A model generated the notes under the pieces. It saw nothing but the letters and a program-made list of their open reading frames with translations. It was not told the DNA's origin and made no database searches. Positions 24,701-33,033 of a DNA stretch of 64,000 nt are shown piece by piece (positions within the stretch are counted from its first letter, which is position 1; every line of letters starts with the position of its first letter). A program made the position numbers and the translations under genes. The DNA is from Streptomyces sp. RPT161 (GTDB lineage: Bacteria > Actinomycetota > Actinomycetes > Streptomycetales > Streptomycetaceae). Location: contig NZ_JAPZVN010000008.1 of the NCBI RefSeq assembly GCF_027533845.1, positions 240,119 through 304,118 of the forward strand. The letters run 5' to 3'.

Positions 24701-25414
24701 TCAGGACCAGGCGGCCACGAAGTACCCGACGCCGTACGGCGCTTCGTCGTACAGCAGCTCGCCGCGCAGTCGCGCGCCCTCGGCCGCGCCCGCGAGCACC
24801 TGCCAGGGCGCCCGCCCGGCGGCCAGCAGTTCGGCGGCGAGCTTGGCGTCCAGGGCGGCGAGCGCGGTGGTGTCGGCGCGCGCCAGCGCGGCGGCCACCG
24901 AGGCGTCGAACGGCTCGGCCCGCTCGTCGAAGTAGCCGGGACCCTTCGGGCTGCGCCGCGCGCTGCCGTCCGCGGCCACCAGCATCGCCACCCGCTGCGC
25001 GGACGCCGCCAGTTCCCGGCCCAGCTCGGCGCACGACTCCGGGGCCAGCGGCTCACCGACCCCCAGGCCCTCGACGGGCGCCGCGGTCCACTCGGTGCGG
25101 GTCAGCAGCCAGGCCGCCACCGCGAGCGACGGGGGCAGCAGCCGTCCGGGCGCCTCGCCCTGCCGCTCTCCGAGCGTGACGTCCAGGTGGACGCCGAACG
25201 ACCGGAACGAGCCGGTGGCGCCCTGCGGATGCGGTCCCCGCCCGGACTGCTCGGCGGGCCCGAGCACCATCAGGCGGTCGGGCCTGGCGGCGGCCAGCAC
25301 CCCGACGGCGTCCGCACAGGCGGCCCGCAGCCCGTCCAGCTCGGGCGCGGCACCCACCGCGACCTCAGGCACCAGCAACGGCGGGCAGGGCACTACGGCG
25401 GCGGCGACCAGCAT
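24701..25414 (-). CDS. Class III extradiol dioxygenase (LigB/MEMO)-like protein
   Basis: A 237-residue soluble protein that starts MLVAAAVVPCPPLLVPEVA, the characteristic N-terminus of a group of actinobacterial proteins with the LigB-like extradiol dioxygenase fold. RPDRLMVLGPAEQSG (~45) and a Gly/Ala-rich C-terminal half with LLYDEAPYGVGYFVAAW follow. I cannot identify a full His/His/Glu iron site, so catalysis is doubtful. The ATG at 25414 has AAGGTG at good spacing and is preferred over a GTG at 25423. It lies downstream of miaB on the same strand and is a usual neighbour of miaA-miaB in Streptomyces. Confidence 0.7.
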   Translation of the reverse strand: MLVAAAVVPCPPLLVPEVAVGAAPELDGLRAACADAVGVLAAARPDRLMVLGPAEQSGRGPHPQGATGSFRSFGVHLDVTLGERQGEAPGRLLPPSLAVAAWLLTRTEWTAAPVEGLGVGEPLAPESCAELGRELAASAQRVAMLVAADGSARRSPKGPGYFDERAEPFDASVAAALARADTTALAALDAKLAAELLAAGRAPWQVLAGAAEGARLRGELLYDEAPYGVGYFVAAWS

Positions 25415-25569
25415 GTCCGGCACCTTACCGGGCGGTGATCGCCCGGGCGGTCAGAGCAGGACGTCGCGGCCCGGCCATGAGGGCCGTTCGGGCACCGGGC
25501 CGTCGTGCGGCCCGAGCGGCGACGACCGCCGCCTCTTCCGCGCGGGCCCGCGCGTCCCCGTTCCGCGGC

Positions 25570-27045
25570 TCAGTCGCAGCCGCAGGCGTTCGCCGGGGCC
25601 GGTGCGGGCGCCGGAACGCCGACGGTGGGCAGGCCGAGCATCACGCCCTTGGGCTCGGGCGCGGCGGTGCGCCGCTCCCACGCGTCGCCCGCACGGGTGC
25701 GCCGCACCGCCAGGGCGGGGCGCTCGGCGAGCAGGTGGTGCGGGGCCGCGTAGGTGACCTCGACGGTCACCACATCGCCCGGACGCACCGGCTCCGTGGG
25801 GCGCTCGAAGTGCACCAGGCGGTTGTCGGGCGCCCGGCCCGACAGCCGGTGGGTGGCGTCGTCCTTGCGGCCCTCGCCCTCGGCGACCAGCACCTCAAGG
25901 GTGCGTCCCACCTGCTTCTTGTTCTCCTCCCAGGAGATCTCCTCCTGGAGCGCGACCAGCCGCTCGTAGCGCTCCTGGACGACCTCCTTGGGGATCTGCC
26001 CGTCCATCGTGGCGGCCGGGGTGCCCGGCCGCTTGGAGTACTGGAAGGTGAAGGCCTGGGCGAAGCGCGCCTCCCGCACCACGTGCAGGGTCTGCTCGAA
26101 GTCCGCCTCGGTCTCGCCGGGGAAGCCGACGATGATGTCGGTGGAGATGGCGGCGTCCGGCATCGCGGCGCGTACCTTCTCGATGATGCCGAGGTAGCGC
26201 TCCTGCCGGTAGGAGCGGCGCATCGCCTTGAGCACGGTGTCGGAGCCGGACTGCAGCGGCATGTGCAGCTGGTGCATCACGTTCGGCGTCTCGGCCATCG
26301 CCGCGATCACGTCGTCGGTGAAGTCCCGCGGGTGCGGCGAGGTGAAGCGCACCCGCTCCAGGCCCTCGACGTTGCCGCAGGCGCGCAGCAGCTTGGAGAA
26401 CGCCTCGCGGTCGCCGATGTCGGAGCCGTACGCGTTGACGTTCTGGCCGAGCAGCGTGACCTCGATGACGCCGTCCGCGACCAGCGTCTCGACCTCGGCC
26501 AGGATGTCGCCGGGACGGCGGTCCTTCTCCTTGCCGCGCAGCGCCGGGACGATGCAGAAGGTGCAGGTGTTGTTGCAGCCGACGGAGATGGCGACCCATG
26601 CGGCATAGGCGGACTCGCGGCGGGTGGGCAGCGTGGAGGGGAAGGTCTCCAGCGACTCGACGATCTCGACCTGCGCCTCTTCCGCGATCCTGGCCCGCTC
26701 CAGCAGCACCGGCAGCTGTCCGATGTTGTGGGTGCCGAAGACCACGTCGACCCAGGGCGCCTTCTTCACGATGGTGTCCCGGTCCTTCTGCGCGAGGCAG
26801 CCGCCGACCGCGATCTGCATACCCGGCCGCGCGGCCTTCCTGGGCGCGAGCTGCCCGAGGTTGCCGTAGAGCCGGTTGTCGGCGTTCTCCCGCACCGCAC
26901 AGGTGTTGAAGACCACCACATCGGCGTCATCACCAGTGGATGCCCGTACATACCCCGCGTCCTCCAGCAGCCCGGCCAGCCGCTCGGAGTCGTGGACGTT
27001 CATCTGGCACCCGTAGGTGCGCACCTCATATGTCTTCGCGCTCAT
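25570..27045 (-). CDS. miaB: tRNA-2-methylthio-N6-dimethylallyladenosine synthase
   Basis: A 491-residue radical SAM enzyme that completes the ms2i6A37 modification begun by MiaA. The N-terminal UPF0004 domain has three cluster cysteines ([29 protein letters not shown]), the radical SAM site is [15 protein letters not shown] near residue 155, and a C-terminal TRAM domain occupies about 375-445. A ~45-residue Pro/Ala-rich tail ending CGCD is extra to the family. The ATG at 27045 is clear. The gap to the dioxygenase-like gene (25415-25569) holds nothing recognised. Confidence 0.97.
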   Translation of the reverse strand: MSAKTYEVRTYGCQMNVHDSERLAGLLEDAGYVRASTGDDADVVVFNTCAVRENADNRLYGNLGQLAPRKAARPGMQIAVGGCLAQKDRDTIVKKAPWVDVVFGTHNIGQLPVLLERARIAEEAQVEIVESLETFPSTLPTRRESAYAAWVAISVGCNNTCTFCIVPALRGKEKDRRPGDILAEVETLVADGVIEVTLLGQNVNAYGSDIGDREAFSKLLRACGNVEGLERVRFTSPHPRDFTDDVIAAMAETPNVMHQLHMPLQSGSDTVLKAMRRSYRQERYLGIIEKVRAAMPDAAISTDIIVGFPGETEADFEQTLHVVREARFAQAFTFQYSKRPGTPAATMDGQIPKEVVQERYERLVALQEEISWEENKKQVGRTLEVLVAEGEGRKDDATHRLSGRAPDNRLVHFERPTEPVRPGDVVTVEVTYAAPHHLLAERPALAVRRTRAGDAWERRTAAPEPKGVMLGLPTVGVPAPAPAPANACGCD

Positions 27046-27128
27046 CTCAATCCACCAGGGTACGTGCTCGGGCCCAGCCGCCGCCGCGCCCTTACCAAGC
27101 CCCGGTCGTGCTGGCAGGATCGCGGGTC

Positions 27129-28115
27129 ATGAGGTTTCAGCTACCAGCCAGGCGAGGGCGGGCCGTGCGGTTGGGGATCGCCCTGGGGCTGGCGGGCGCG
27201 CTGGTGCTGTGGGAGGTGCTGCACTCTGCCGGGACGCCGTATCCGCGTGGGCCGCTGACCGTCGCCACCGGGGTGCCGAGCGGGGTGTACCAGAAGTACG
27301 GGGCGTTGCTCCAGGGCGATCTACGGCGTGACCTGCCCGGGGTGGCGGTGCGGCTGAAGGCGTCGCAGGGGTCGGTGCAGAACCTGGAGTACCTGGCTTC
27401 CGGCCAGGCCGACTTCACCTTCACCCAGGCCGACGCCGCGGCCGACTACCACGGGCCCGGCGCCTCGCATCTGCGGGCGGTGGCCCGGCTGTACGACGAC
27501 TACATGCAACTGATCGTGCCCGCCCGGTCGAAGGTGAACTCGGTGCGCGACCTGCGCGGCCTGCGGGTGGGCATCGGCCAGCCGGGCTCCGGCGTGAGCC
27601 TCATCGCGCGGCGGCTGCTCAAGGCCGCCCGACTCGACGCGGACCGGGACCTCAAGGCGGTGCCCGCCGGGGTGGACACCGCGCCGGAACTGCTGGAGTC
27701 CGGGAAGCTGGACGCGTTCTTCTGGTCCGGCGGGCTGCCCACCCTGGCGATCCAGCAACTGGCCAGGGAGTACCCGATCAAACTGGTCCCGCTCGCCGAC
27801 GTGATACAGCCGCTGCACCAACTCGGCGCCGCGGCCGACTTCTACCGGGCGGCGGTGATGCCGCCGGACGCGTACCCCAACGTGCAGCACGGGCAGTCGA
27901 TCGAGACGATCGCGGTGGCGAACCTTTTAGTCACCACGGACCGCACCGACCCCGCGCTGGTGCAGCGGGTCACCCAGACGGTGATCGACAGCCGGGACAG
28001 CATCGGCGCGGTGGTGCACTCGGCCCAGCAGGTCGACCTGCGTACCGCGATCTTCACCGATCCGCTGCCGCTGCACGAGGGCGCGCGCCGCTACTACCTG
28101 TCGGTCAAGCCGTAG
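27129..28115 (+). CDS. TAXI-family (TRAP-type) solute-binding protein, membrane-anchored
   Basis: A 328-residue protein. The N-terminus has a basic start and a single hydrophobic segment (LGIALGLAGALVLWEVL) with no lipobox, so it is either a Sec signal or an uncleaved anchor. The mature part begins PLTVATGVPSGVYQKYG, the TAXI motif, and continues with FTFTQADAAADYH, LRGLRVGIGQPGSG and FFWSGGLPTLAI, which line the ligand cleft in this family (glutamate/glutamine-like substrates in known members). No TRAP membrane subunits (DctM/DctQ) are nearby. Codon 267 is TTA (27927-27929), so translation should need the bldA tRNA. The gene ends 11 bases inside the 3' end of the convergent kinase gene. Confidence 0.88.
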   Translation: MRFQLPARRGRAVRLGIALGLAGALVLWEVLHSAGTPYPRGPLTVATGVPSGVYQKYGALLQGDLRRDLPGVAVRLKASQGSVQNLEYLASGQADFTFTQADAAADYHGPGASHLRAVARLYDDYMQLIVPARSKVNSVRDLRGLRVGIGQPGSGVSLIARRLLKAARLDADRDLKAVPAGVDTAPELLESGKLDAFFWSGGLPTLAIQQLAREYPIKLVPLADVIQPLHQLGAAADFYRAAVMPPDAYPNVQHGQSIETIAVANLLVTTDRTDPALVQRVTQTVIDSRDSIGAVVHSAQQVDLRTAIFTDPLPLHEGARRYYLSVKP

Positions 28116-29520
28116 GTTCGCTACGCGGCACGGTGAGCGTCACCCGCAGTCCGTGCGGCTGGTTGGGCGCGTAGCCGATCGTGCCGCCGCCCTTGGCGAG
28201 CAGCACCCGGGCGATGGACAGGCCGAGGCCCGAGCCGTCCACGTTCTGGTGGCGCGAGCCGCGCCAGAACCGGTCGCCGATCCGGGCGAGTTCGTCCTCG
28301 GTGAGCCCGGGACCGCCGTCGGCCACCACCACCTTGACGGTGTCCGCCCCGGTCAGCACGCTGACCACCACCTCCGCACCGTCCGGGGTGAACTTCACCG
28401 CGTTGTCCACCACCGCGTCCAGGGCGCTGGACAGTGCGATGGGGTCGGCCCAGCCGGTGGCCGCCGCGGCACCCTCGTGGCGGAGCCCGACCCCCGCCCG
28501 GTCCGCGGCGGGCCGCCAGGCGGCGACCCGGTCCGCGGCGAGCGCCGCGATGTCGGTCAACCGCAGGTTGGCGGCGGCGTGTTCGGCGGTGGCCAGGCCC
28601 AGCAGGTCGTCCAGCACGGTCGCCAGCCGTTTGCCCTCCTCCCGTACCGAGGCGATCTCCGCGTGGTCTTCCGGCAGTTCCAGGCTGAGCAGCTCTATCC
28701 GCAGCAGCAGCGCGGACAGCGGGTTGCGCAACTGGTGGGAGGCGTCCGCGACGAACGCCCGCTGCTGCTCCAGCACCGCCTCGACGTTGTCGGCCATCTC
28801 GTTGAACGACCGTGCCAGGCGGCGCAGTTCGGGCGGCCCGCCGGCCGCCGCGACGCGTGAGGCCAGCCGTCCGGTGGCGATGTCGTGGGCGGCCCGGTCC
28901 AGTACCCTGACCGGCCGCAGCACCCAGGCGGTGAGCCGGATCGCGGCCAGCACGGCCACCACCGTGGCGGCCAGTTCACCGCCCACGATCAGCAGCCAGC
29001 CGTGCAGCACCCGGGAGCGCATGGCGCCGGTGGGCGAGTCGGTGAGGACGACGGCGACCACGTCGCCGTCCCGCACGATGGGCGAGGCGACGGTGATCCG
29101 GCTGTGCTGCCACGGCCACACCTGCGGCGGGTTGTGGCTGCGCCGTCCGGCCAGCGCCTCCTGGAACGACGGGTCGGCGACGACCTGGCGTCGGGTGAGC
29201 CAGTTCCGGGGGGCCACCGCCATCGTCGAGCCGTCGCGGTAGAAGACGCCGACGCGTATCCCGTACAGGTCCTCGTAGCGGGTGAGTTCGCTGCGCAGGG
29301 TCGACTCCCGCTCGCCGTCGTTGACCACGATGGTGCCGTCCGGCTCGCTGCTGGCGCTCACGTACTGGGCGATGGCGGCGAACCGCGCGGTGTCGTCGAT
29401 GCGGTCCACGATGAGCCGCTGCTGCTGCGCGGCGGCCAGGCTGGCGGCGAGCGGGAAGCCGAGGGCGATCAGTACTGCCGCCATCAGGACGAGCAGCAGC
29501 GGAAGGAGGCGGGTGCGCAC
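28105..29520 (-). CDS. Sensor histidine kinase
   Basis: A 471-residue membrane kinase. One transmembrane segment lies near the N-terminus (LLPLLLVLMAAVLIALGFPLAASL). An extracytoplasmic sensor region of ~135 residues follows, then a second segment (LLIVGGELAATVVAVLAAIRL, ~170) and a HAMP linker. The phospho-acceptor is in FVADASHQLRNPLSALLLRI near residue 265. The ATPase domain shows VVDNAVKFTP, DGGPGLTEDEL and DGSGLGLSIARVLL. The GTG at 29520 lies 11 bases after the stop of the response regulator gene, so the pair forms one unit with the regulator first. The adjacent TAXI protein is a plausible ligand-presenting partner (inference). Confidence 0.92.
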   Translation of the reverse strand: MRTRLLPLLLVLMAAVLIALGFPLAASLAAAQQQRLIVDRIDDTARFAAIAQYVSASSEPDGTIVVNDGERESTLRSELTRYEDLYGIRVGVFYRDGSTMAVAPRNWLTRRQVVADPSFQEALAGRRSHNPPQVWPWQHSRITVASPIVRDGDVVAVVLTDSPTGAMRSRVLHGWLLIVGGELAATVVAVLAAIRLTAWVLRPVRVLDRAAHDIATGRLASRVAAAGGPPELRRLARSFNEMADNVEAVLEQQRAFVADASHQLRNPLSALLLRIELLSLELPEDHAEIASVREEGKRLATVLDDLLGLATAEHAAANLRLTDIAALAADRVAAWRPAADRAGVGLRHEGAAAATGWADPIALSSALDAVVDNAVKFTPDGAEVVVSVLTGADTVKVVVADGGPGLTEDELARIGDRFWRGSRHQNVDGSGLGLSIARVLLAKGGGTIGYAPNQPHGLRVTLTVPRSEPTA

Positions 29521-29531
29521 GGGGCGGGCGC

Positions 29532-30236
29532 CTACCGGGCGGCCGGGACGACGAGCCGGTAGCCGACCCCGCGTACGGTCTCGATCAGCGTGGGCAGCCC
29601 CAACTTGGAGCGCAGCGAGGCCACATGGACCTCCAGGGTGCGCCCGGTGCCCTCCCAGTTGGTACGCCACACCTCGCTGATGATCTGCTCCCGGCGGAAG
29701 ACCACTCCGGGCCGCTGGGCGAGCAGCGCCAGCAGGTCGAACTCCTTGCGGGTCAGCGCCACCGGCTCACCGTCCACCGCGACCTGCCGGGTGGGCAGCT
29801 CTATGGCGATCGGGCCGAGCCGCACCTCGGGCCGGAGCCCGTCCGCGGGCCCGTCCGGGTCGCGGTGCTCGGGCGGGCGGCGGCTGACGGCGTGGATGCG
29901 GGCGAGCAGTTCGCCGGTGTCGTACGGCTTGACCACGTAGTCGTCGGCGCCGAGGTTGAGGCCGTGGATCCTGGACCGTACGTCCGCCCGCGCGGTCACC
30001 ATGATCACCCGGGTGTCGGTGCCGCGCTTGATGCGGCCGCACACCTCGAAGCCGTCCTGGTCCGGCAGTCCCAGGTCGAGCAGCACCACCGCGAACGGCG
30101 GTCCGGCGTCCGGCAGCAGCGCGCGCAGCGCCTCCTCACCGCTGCGGGCGTGGACGACGTCGATGCCGTGTCTGGCGAGCACCGCGGACAGCGCGGCGGC
30201 GACCCTGTCGTCGTCCTCGACCAGCAACAGCCGCAT
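29532..30236 (-). CDS. OmpR-type response regulator
   Basis: A 234-residue DNA-binding regulator, partner of the kinase at 28105-29520. The receiver domain has the acidic pocket in LLLVEDDDRV, the phosphorylated Asp in VVLLDLGLPDQDGFE near residue 54, and the conserved Lys in YVVKPYDTGEL near 102. The C-terminal winged helix includes ALTRKEFDLLALLAQRPG and VHVASLRSKLG, ending ETVRGVGYRLV. The ATG at 30236 is the natural start. A 293-base divergent gap separates it from gluA; it contains a 13-base tandem repeat 34 bases upstream. Confidence 0.94.
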   Translation of the reverse strand: MRLLLVEDDDRVAAALSAVLARHGIDVVHARSGEEALRALLPDAGPPFAVVLLDLGLPDQDGFEVCGRIKRGTDTRVIMVTARADVRSRIHGLNLGADDYVVKPYDTGELLARIHAVSRRPPEHRDPDGPADGLRPEVRLGPIAIELPTRQVAVDGEPVALTRKEFDLLALLAQRPGVVFRREQIISEVWRTNWEGTGRTLEVHVASLRSKLGLPTLIETVRGVGYRLVVPAAR

Positions 30237-30269
30237 CGGCTCTCCCCCCAGTCCTGCCTGTCCGTACCC

Positions 30270-30295
30270 GGCGTGCGCAGCCGGCGTGCGCAGCC
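30270..30295. repeat. Tandem duplication of a 13-base unit
   Basis: GGCGTGCGCAGCC occurs twice in direct succession (30270-30282, 30283-30295), just upstream of the response regulator gene. The rest of the 30237-30529 gap shows no further element I can identify. Confidence 0.8.
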
Positions 30296-30529
30296 GGCAG
30301 CATCGAATACACCCCGACACCCGGGTGCCCCGTCAAGAGGGTCCCGGAGTGAAGCGCACACCGTTACCCAGCCGGTACGCACCGTACCCGCCTGTCGACC
30401 ACCTAGCGTGACGGGAGGGTGACACAGGGTTGCCGGATCGTGATGCTCAAGTTCCGCTCAGATGTACTGACGTGGACGGGACGGGATCATAGGGTCCACC
30501 CAACCCGACGAACATGGAGCGACCGCCCG

Positions 30530-31327
30530 ATGAGCGACTCTCCGGTGTCACCGGCGTCCCCACGGTCCGAGCGCGCCGTACCGCCCTCGGGCGAGCCGCT
30601 GGTCGTGCTGGACGGCGTCAACAAGCACTTCGGCGCGCTGCACGTACTCCGGGACATCGACCTCACCGTGGCGCGCGGCGAGGTCGTCGTGGTGATAGGC
30701 CCCTCCGGCTCCGGCAAGTCCACCCTGTGCCGCACGATCAACCGGCTGGAGACCATCGACTCCGGCGCCATCAGTATCGACGGCAGGCCGCTGCCCCAGG
30801 AGGGGCGCGAGCTGGCCCGGCTGCGCGCCGATGTCGGCATGGTCTTCCAGTCGTTCAACCTCTTCACGCACAAGACGGTGCTGGAGAACGTCACCCTCGG
30901 CCAGATCAAGGTGCGCAAGTCGCCCAGGGAGACGGCCGAGCGCACCGCTCGCAGCCTGCTGGACCGGGTCGGGGTGAGCGGCCAGGCGGACAAGTACCCG
31001 GCGCAGCTCTCCGGCGGCCAGCAGCAACGCGTGGCGATAGCCCGGGCGTTGGCGATGGAGCCCAAGGTGATGCTGTTCGACGAGCCGACCTCGGCGCTGG
31101 ACCCGGAGATGATCAACGAGGTGCTGGAGGTCATGCGGCAACTCGCCCGGGACGGCATGACCATGGTCGTGGTCACGCACGAGATGGGCTTCGCGCGCTC
31201 CGCGGCCCACCGGGTGGTCTTCATGGCGGACGGCCGGATCGTCGAACAGGCCCCGCCCGACCGGTTCTTCAGCAGTCCGCGCAGCGAACGGGCGAAGGAC
31301 TTCCTGTCGAAGATCCTGCACCACTGA
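30530..31327 (+). CDS. gluA: Glutamate-type amino-acid ABC transporter, ATP-binding protein
   Basis: A 265-residue ABC ATPase. Walker A GPSGSGKSTLCRTI near residue 62, the Q-loop in VFQSFNLFTHKTVLENV, the signature LSGGQQQRVAIARAL near 162, Walker B VMLFDEPTSALDPEM near 182 and the H-loop THEMGFARSAAHRV are all intact. HKTVLENVTLG is typical of polar amino-acid importers (GluA, GlnQ). In S. coelicolor the operon is gluABCD; here the permeases follow after 121-127 bases with no gluB between. The ATG at 30530 gives MSDSP; the first ~22 residues are a non-conserved extension. Confidence 0.93.
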   Translation: MSDSPVSPASPRSERAVPPSGEPLVVLDGVNKHFGALHVLRDIDLTVARGEVVVVIGPSGSGKSTLCRTINRLETIDSGAISIDGRPLPQEGRELARLRADVGMVFQSFNLFTHKTVLENVTLGQIKVRKSPRETAERTARSLLDRVGVSGQADKYPAQLSGGQQQRVAIARALAMEPKVMLFDEPTSALDPEMINEVLEVMRQLARDGMTMVVVTHEMGFARSAAHRVVFMADGRIVEQAPPDRFFSSPRSERAKDFLSKILHH

Positions 31328-31454
31328 GGCGCCCCCGGGAACCTCCGCACCACCGAGCCGTTCACCGAACGCTTCCAGCGACCACGACGAGGCGGACCGG
31401 CGGCCACCCGGCCGCCGCGACCCACGTGTTCACCATCCGCCGGAAAGGATGCGC

Positions 31455-32102
31455 GTGCACGTACTCCTCGACAACTTCGCCCTGTTCCGCCACGGCTTCG
31501 TCGGCACCCTGCTGCTCACCTCCGTCAGCGCGGCGCTCTCGCTGGCCCTGGGAGTGCTGGTCGCGGCCTGCCGGGTATCCCCGGTTCCCGCGCTGCGGAT
31601 CCTCGCGACGGTGTGGGTGACGCTGCTGCGCAACACCCCGGTGACGCTGCTGTTCCTGGTCGCGGTGTTCGCCGCACCGCGGATCCTGTTCCCCGGCACC
31701 AGCCACTTCGCCCTCGCGGTGGGCGCGTTGGGCTGCTACACCTCGGCGTTCGTCGGGGAGGCGCTGCGCCGCGGGGTCGACTCGGTGCCGCTGGGGCAGG
31801 CCGAGGCGGCCCGCAGTCTGGGCATGACGTTCCCGCAGACGCTGCGGCTGGTCGTGCTGCCGCAGGCGGGCCGTACCGCCCTCGCGCCGATCGGCAGCCT
31901 GATGGTCGCGCTCACCAAGAACTCCGCGATCGCGGGGTCGTTCGACGTCACGGATCTGTTCGCCGAGCAGAGGCGGCTGAGCGCGACCGGCCACGACGTC
32001 CTGGAGGTCTTCGTCTGGATCGCGCTGGCGTATCTCCTGATCACCTTCGTTATCAGCGAGTTGTTCCAGCTGCTTGAGCACCGGCTGGCGGTGGCGAGAT
32101 GA
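31455..32102 (+). CDS. gluC: Amino-acid ABC transporter permease (GluC-like)
   Basis: A 215-residue inner-membrane permease of the His/Glu/Gln/Arg family with about five transmembrane helices (FVGTLLLTSVSAALSLALGVLVAA first). The EAA loop that docks the ATPase reads EALRRGVDSVPLGQAEAARSLGM near residue 105. NTPVTLLFLVAVF is the region ahead of it. The GTG at 31455 has GAAAGG six bases upstream; an ATG at 31449 is also in frame but overlaps that site. The gap from gluA (31328-31454) holds no gene and no trace of gluB that I can detect. Confidence 0.88.
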   Translation: MHVLLDNFALFRHGFVGTLLLTSVSAALSLALGVLVAACRVSPVPALRILATVWVTLLRNTPVTLLFLVAVFAAPRILFPGTSHFALAVGALGCYTSAFVGEALRRGVDSVPLGQAEAARSLGMTFPQTLRLVVLPQAGRTALAPIGSLMVALTKNSAIAGSFDVTDLFAEQRRLSATGHDVLEVFVWIALAYLLITFVISELFQLLEHRLAVAR

Positions 32103-32899
32103 GCGCCGGCGCGCTGTTCGACGCGCCCGGCCCCAGGACGCGCCGCCGCAGACGGATCTACGCGCTCGCCAGTACCGCGGCGATCCTCGCGCTGGCCGCC
32201 CTCGTGGCGCTACGGCTGTGCGGCAACGGGCAGTTCGCGGCGGCCGTATGGGATCTGGTCCGGGACCGCGGACTCCGACAGCGCGTCGGCGACGGGGCCT
32301 TGGCGATCCTGAGAGCGTTCGCACTGGCGGCTGCGGGTTCGTTGGCGCTCGGCGCACTCCTGGCGGTGGGGCGGCTGTCGGAGCACCGGCCGGTGCGGTG
32401 GGCGGCGACGGCCGTCGTGGAGTTCTTCCGGTCACTGCCGCCGCTGGTGCTGGTCTTCGCCCTGTACGCCGGCGCCCTCCCGCCGTCCTGGGCCGTGGTG
32501 CTGGGGCTCACCCTGTACCACGGGTGCGTGCAGGCCGAGGTGCTGCGGGCCGGGATCAGCGCGGTGCCCAGGGGGCAGGCGGAGGCCGGGTACGCCGTGG
32601 GGCTGCGCAAGTCCAGGGTGATGGCGACGGTGCTGGTCCCGCAGGCGCTGCGGGCGGTGCTGCCGACCGCCGTCAGCCAGTTGGCGGTCACCCTCAAGGA
32701 CACCTCGCTGGGCTTCGTCATCGCCTACGGGGAACTCCTCCACGCGGGTCGGCTGGCCGCCTCCAACACCGTGACGCCCGGCGGTCCTCCATACCTCGCG
32801 GTGCTCGTCGTCATCGCAGCCGGCTACGTGGCGGTGTGCCTGGCGCTGTCCGCGCTGGCCCGCTGGATCGAACGACGCGGCGCACGGGGGCGCGGCTAA
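32099..32899 (+). CDS. gluD: Amino-acid ABC transporter permease (GluD-like)
   Basis: A 266-residue permease. Its ATG overlaps the gluC stop in an ATGA, so the two are coupled and likely form a heterodimeric channel. A first membrane segment (ALASTAAILALAALVALRL) is followed by a periplasmic stretch and four or five further helices. The EAA loop is VLRAGISAVPRGQAEAGYAVGLRKS near residue 160, and FFRSLPPLVLVFALYAG is the conserved preceding segment. With gluA and gluC it makes a complete inner-membrane importer, but no binding protein is encoded nearby. Confidence 0.9.
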   Translation: MSAGALFDAPGPRTRRRRRIYALASTAAILALAALVALRLCGNGQFAAAVWDLVRDRGLRQRVGDGALAILRAFALAAAGSLALGALLAVGRLSEHRPVRWAATAVVEFFRSLPPLVLVFALYAGALPPSWAVVLGLTLYHGCVQAEVLRAGISAVPRGQAEAGYAVGLRKSRVMATVLVPQALRAVLPTAVSQLAVTLKDTSLGFVIAYGELLHAGRLAASNTVTPGGPPYLAVLVVIAAGYVAVCLALSALARWIERRGARGRG

Positions 32900-33033
32900 G
32901 TCGGACGGCGGCAACCGGCGGCGCACTGGCCGTGGCGGCGCTTGACGCAGGTAGCGGCAGTGGGTTGCATACACGATGTGATCGCACGCCGGGCAGCCGC
33001 CGCCATTTCCCCCGCACACCGAGGATCCGCCGC

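Noticed and set aside
24286..25056. N-terminal extension of miaA
   Set aside because: The P-loop must lie near the start in MiaA, and the extension overlaps two other supported genes.
25451..25681. Small gene after miaB
   Set aside because: It overlaps the miaB coding end, is Arg/Pro-rich and has no ribosome-binding site; shadow of miaB.
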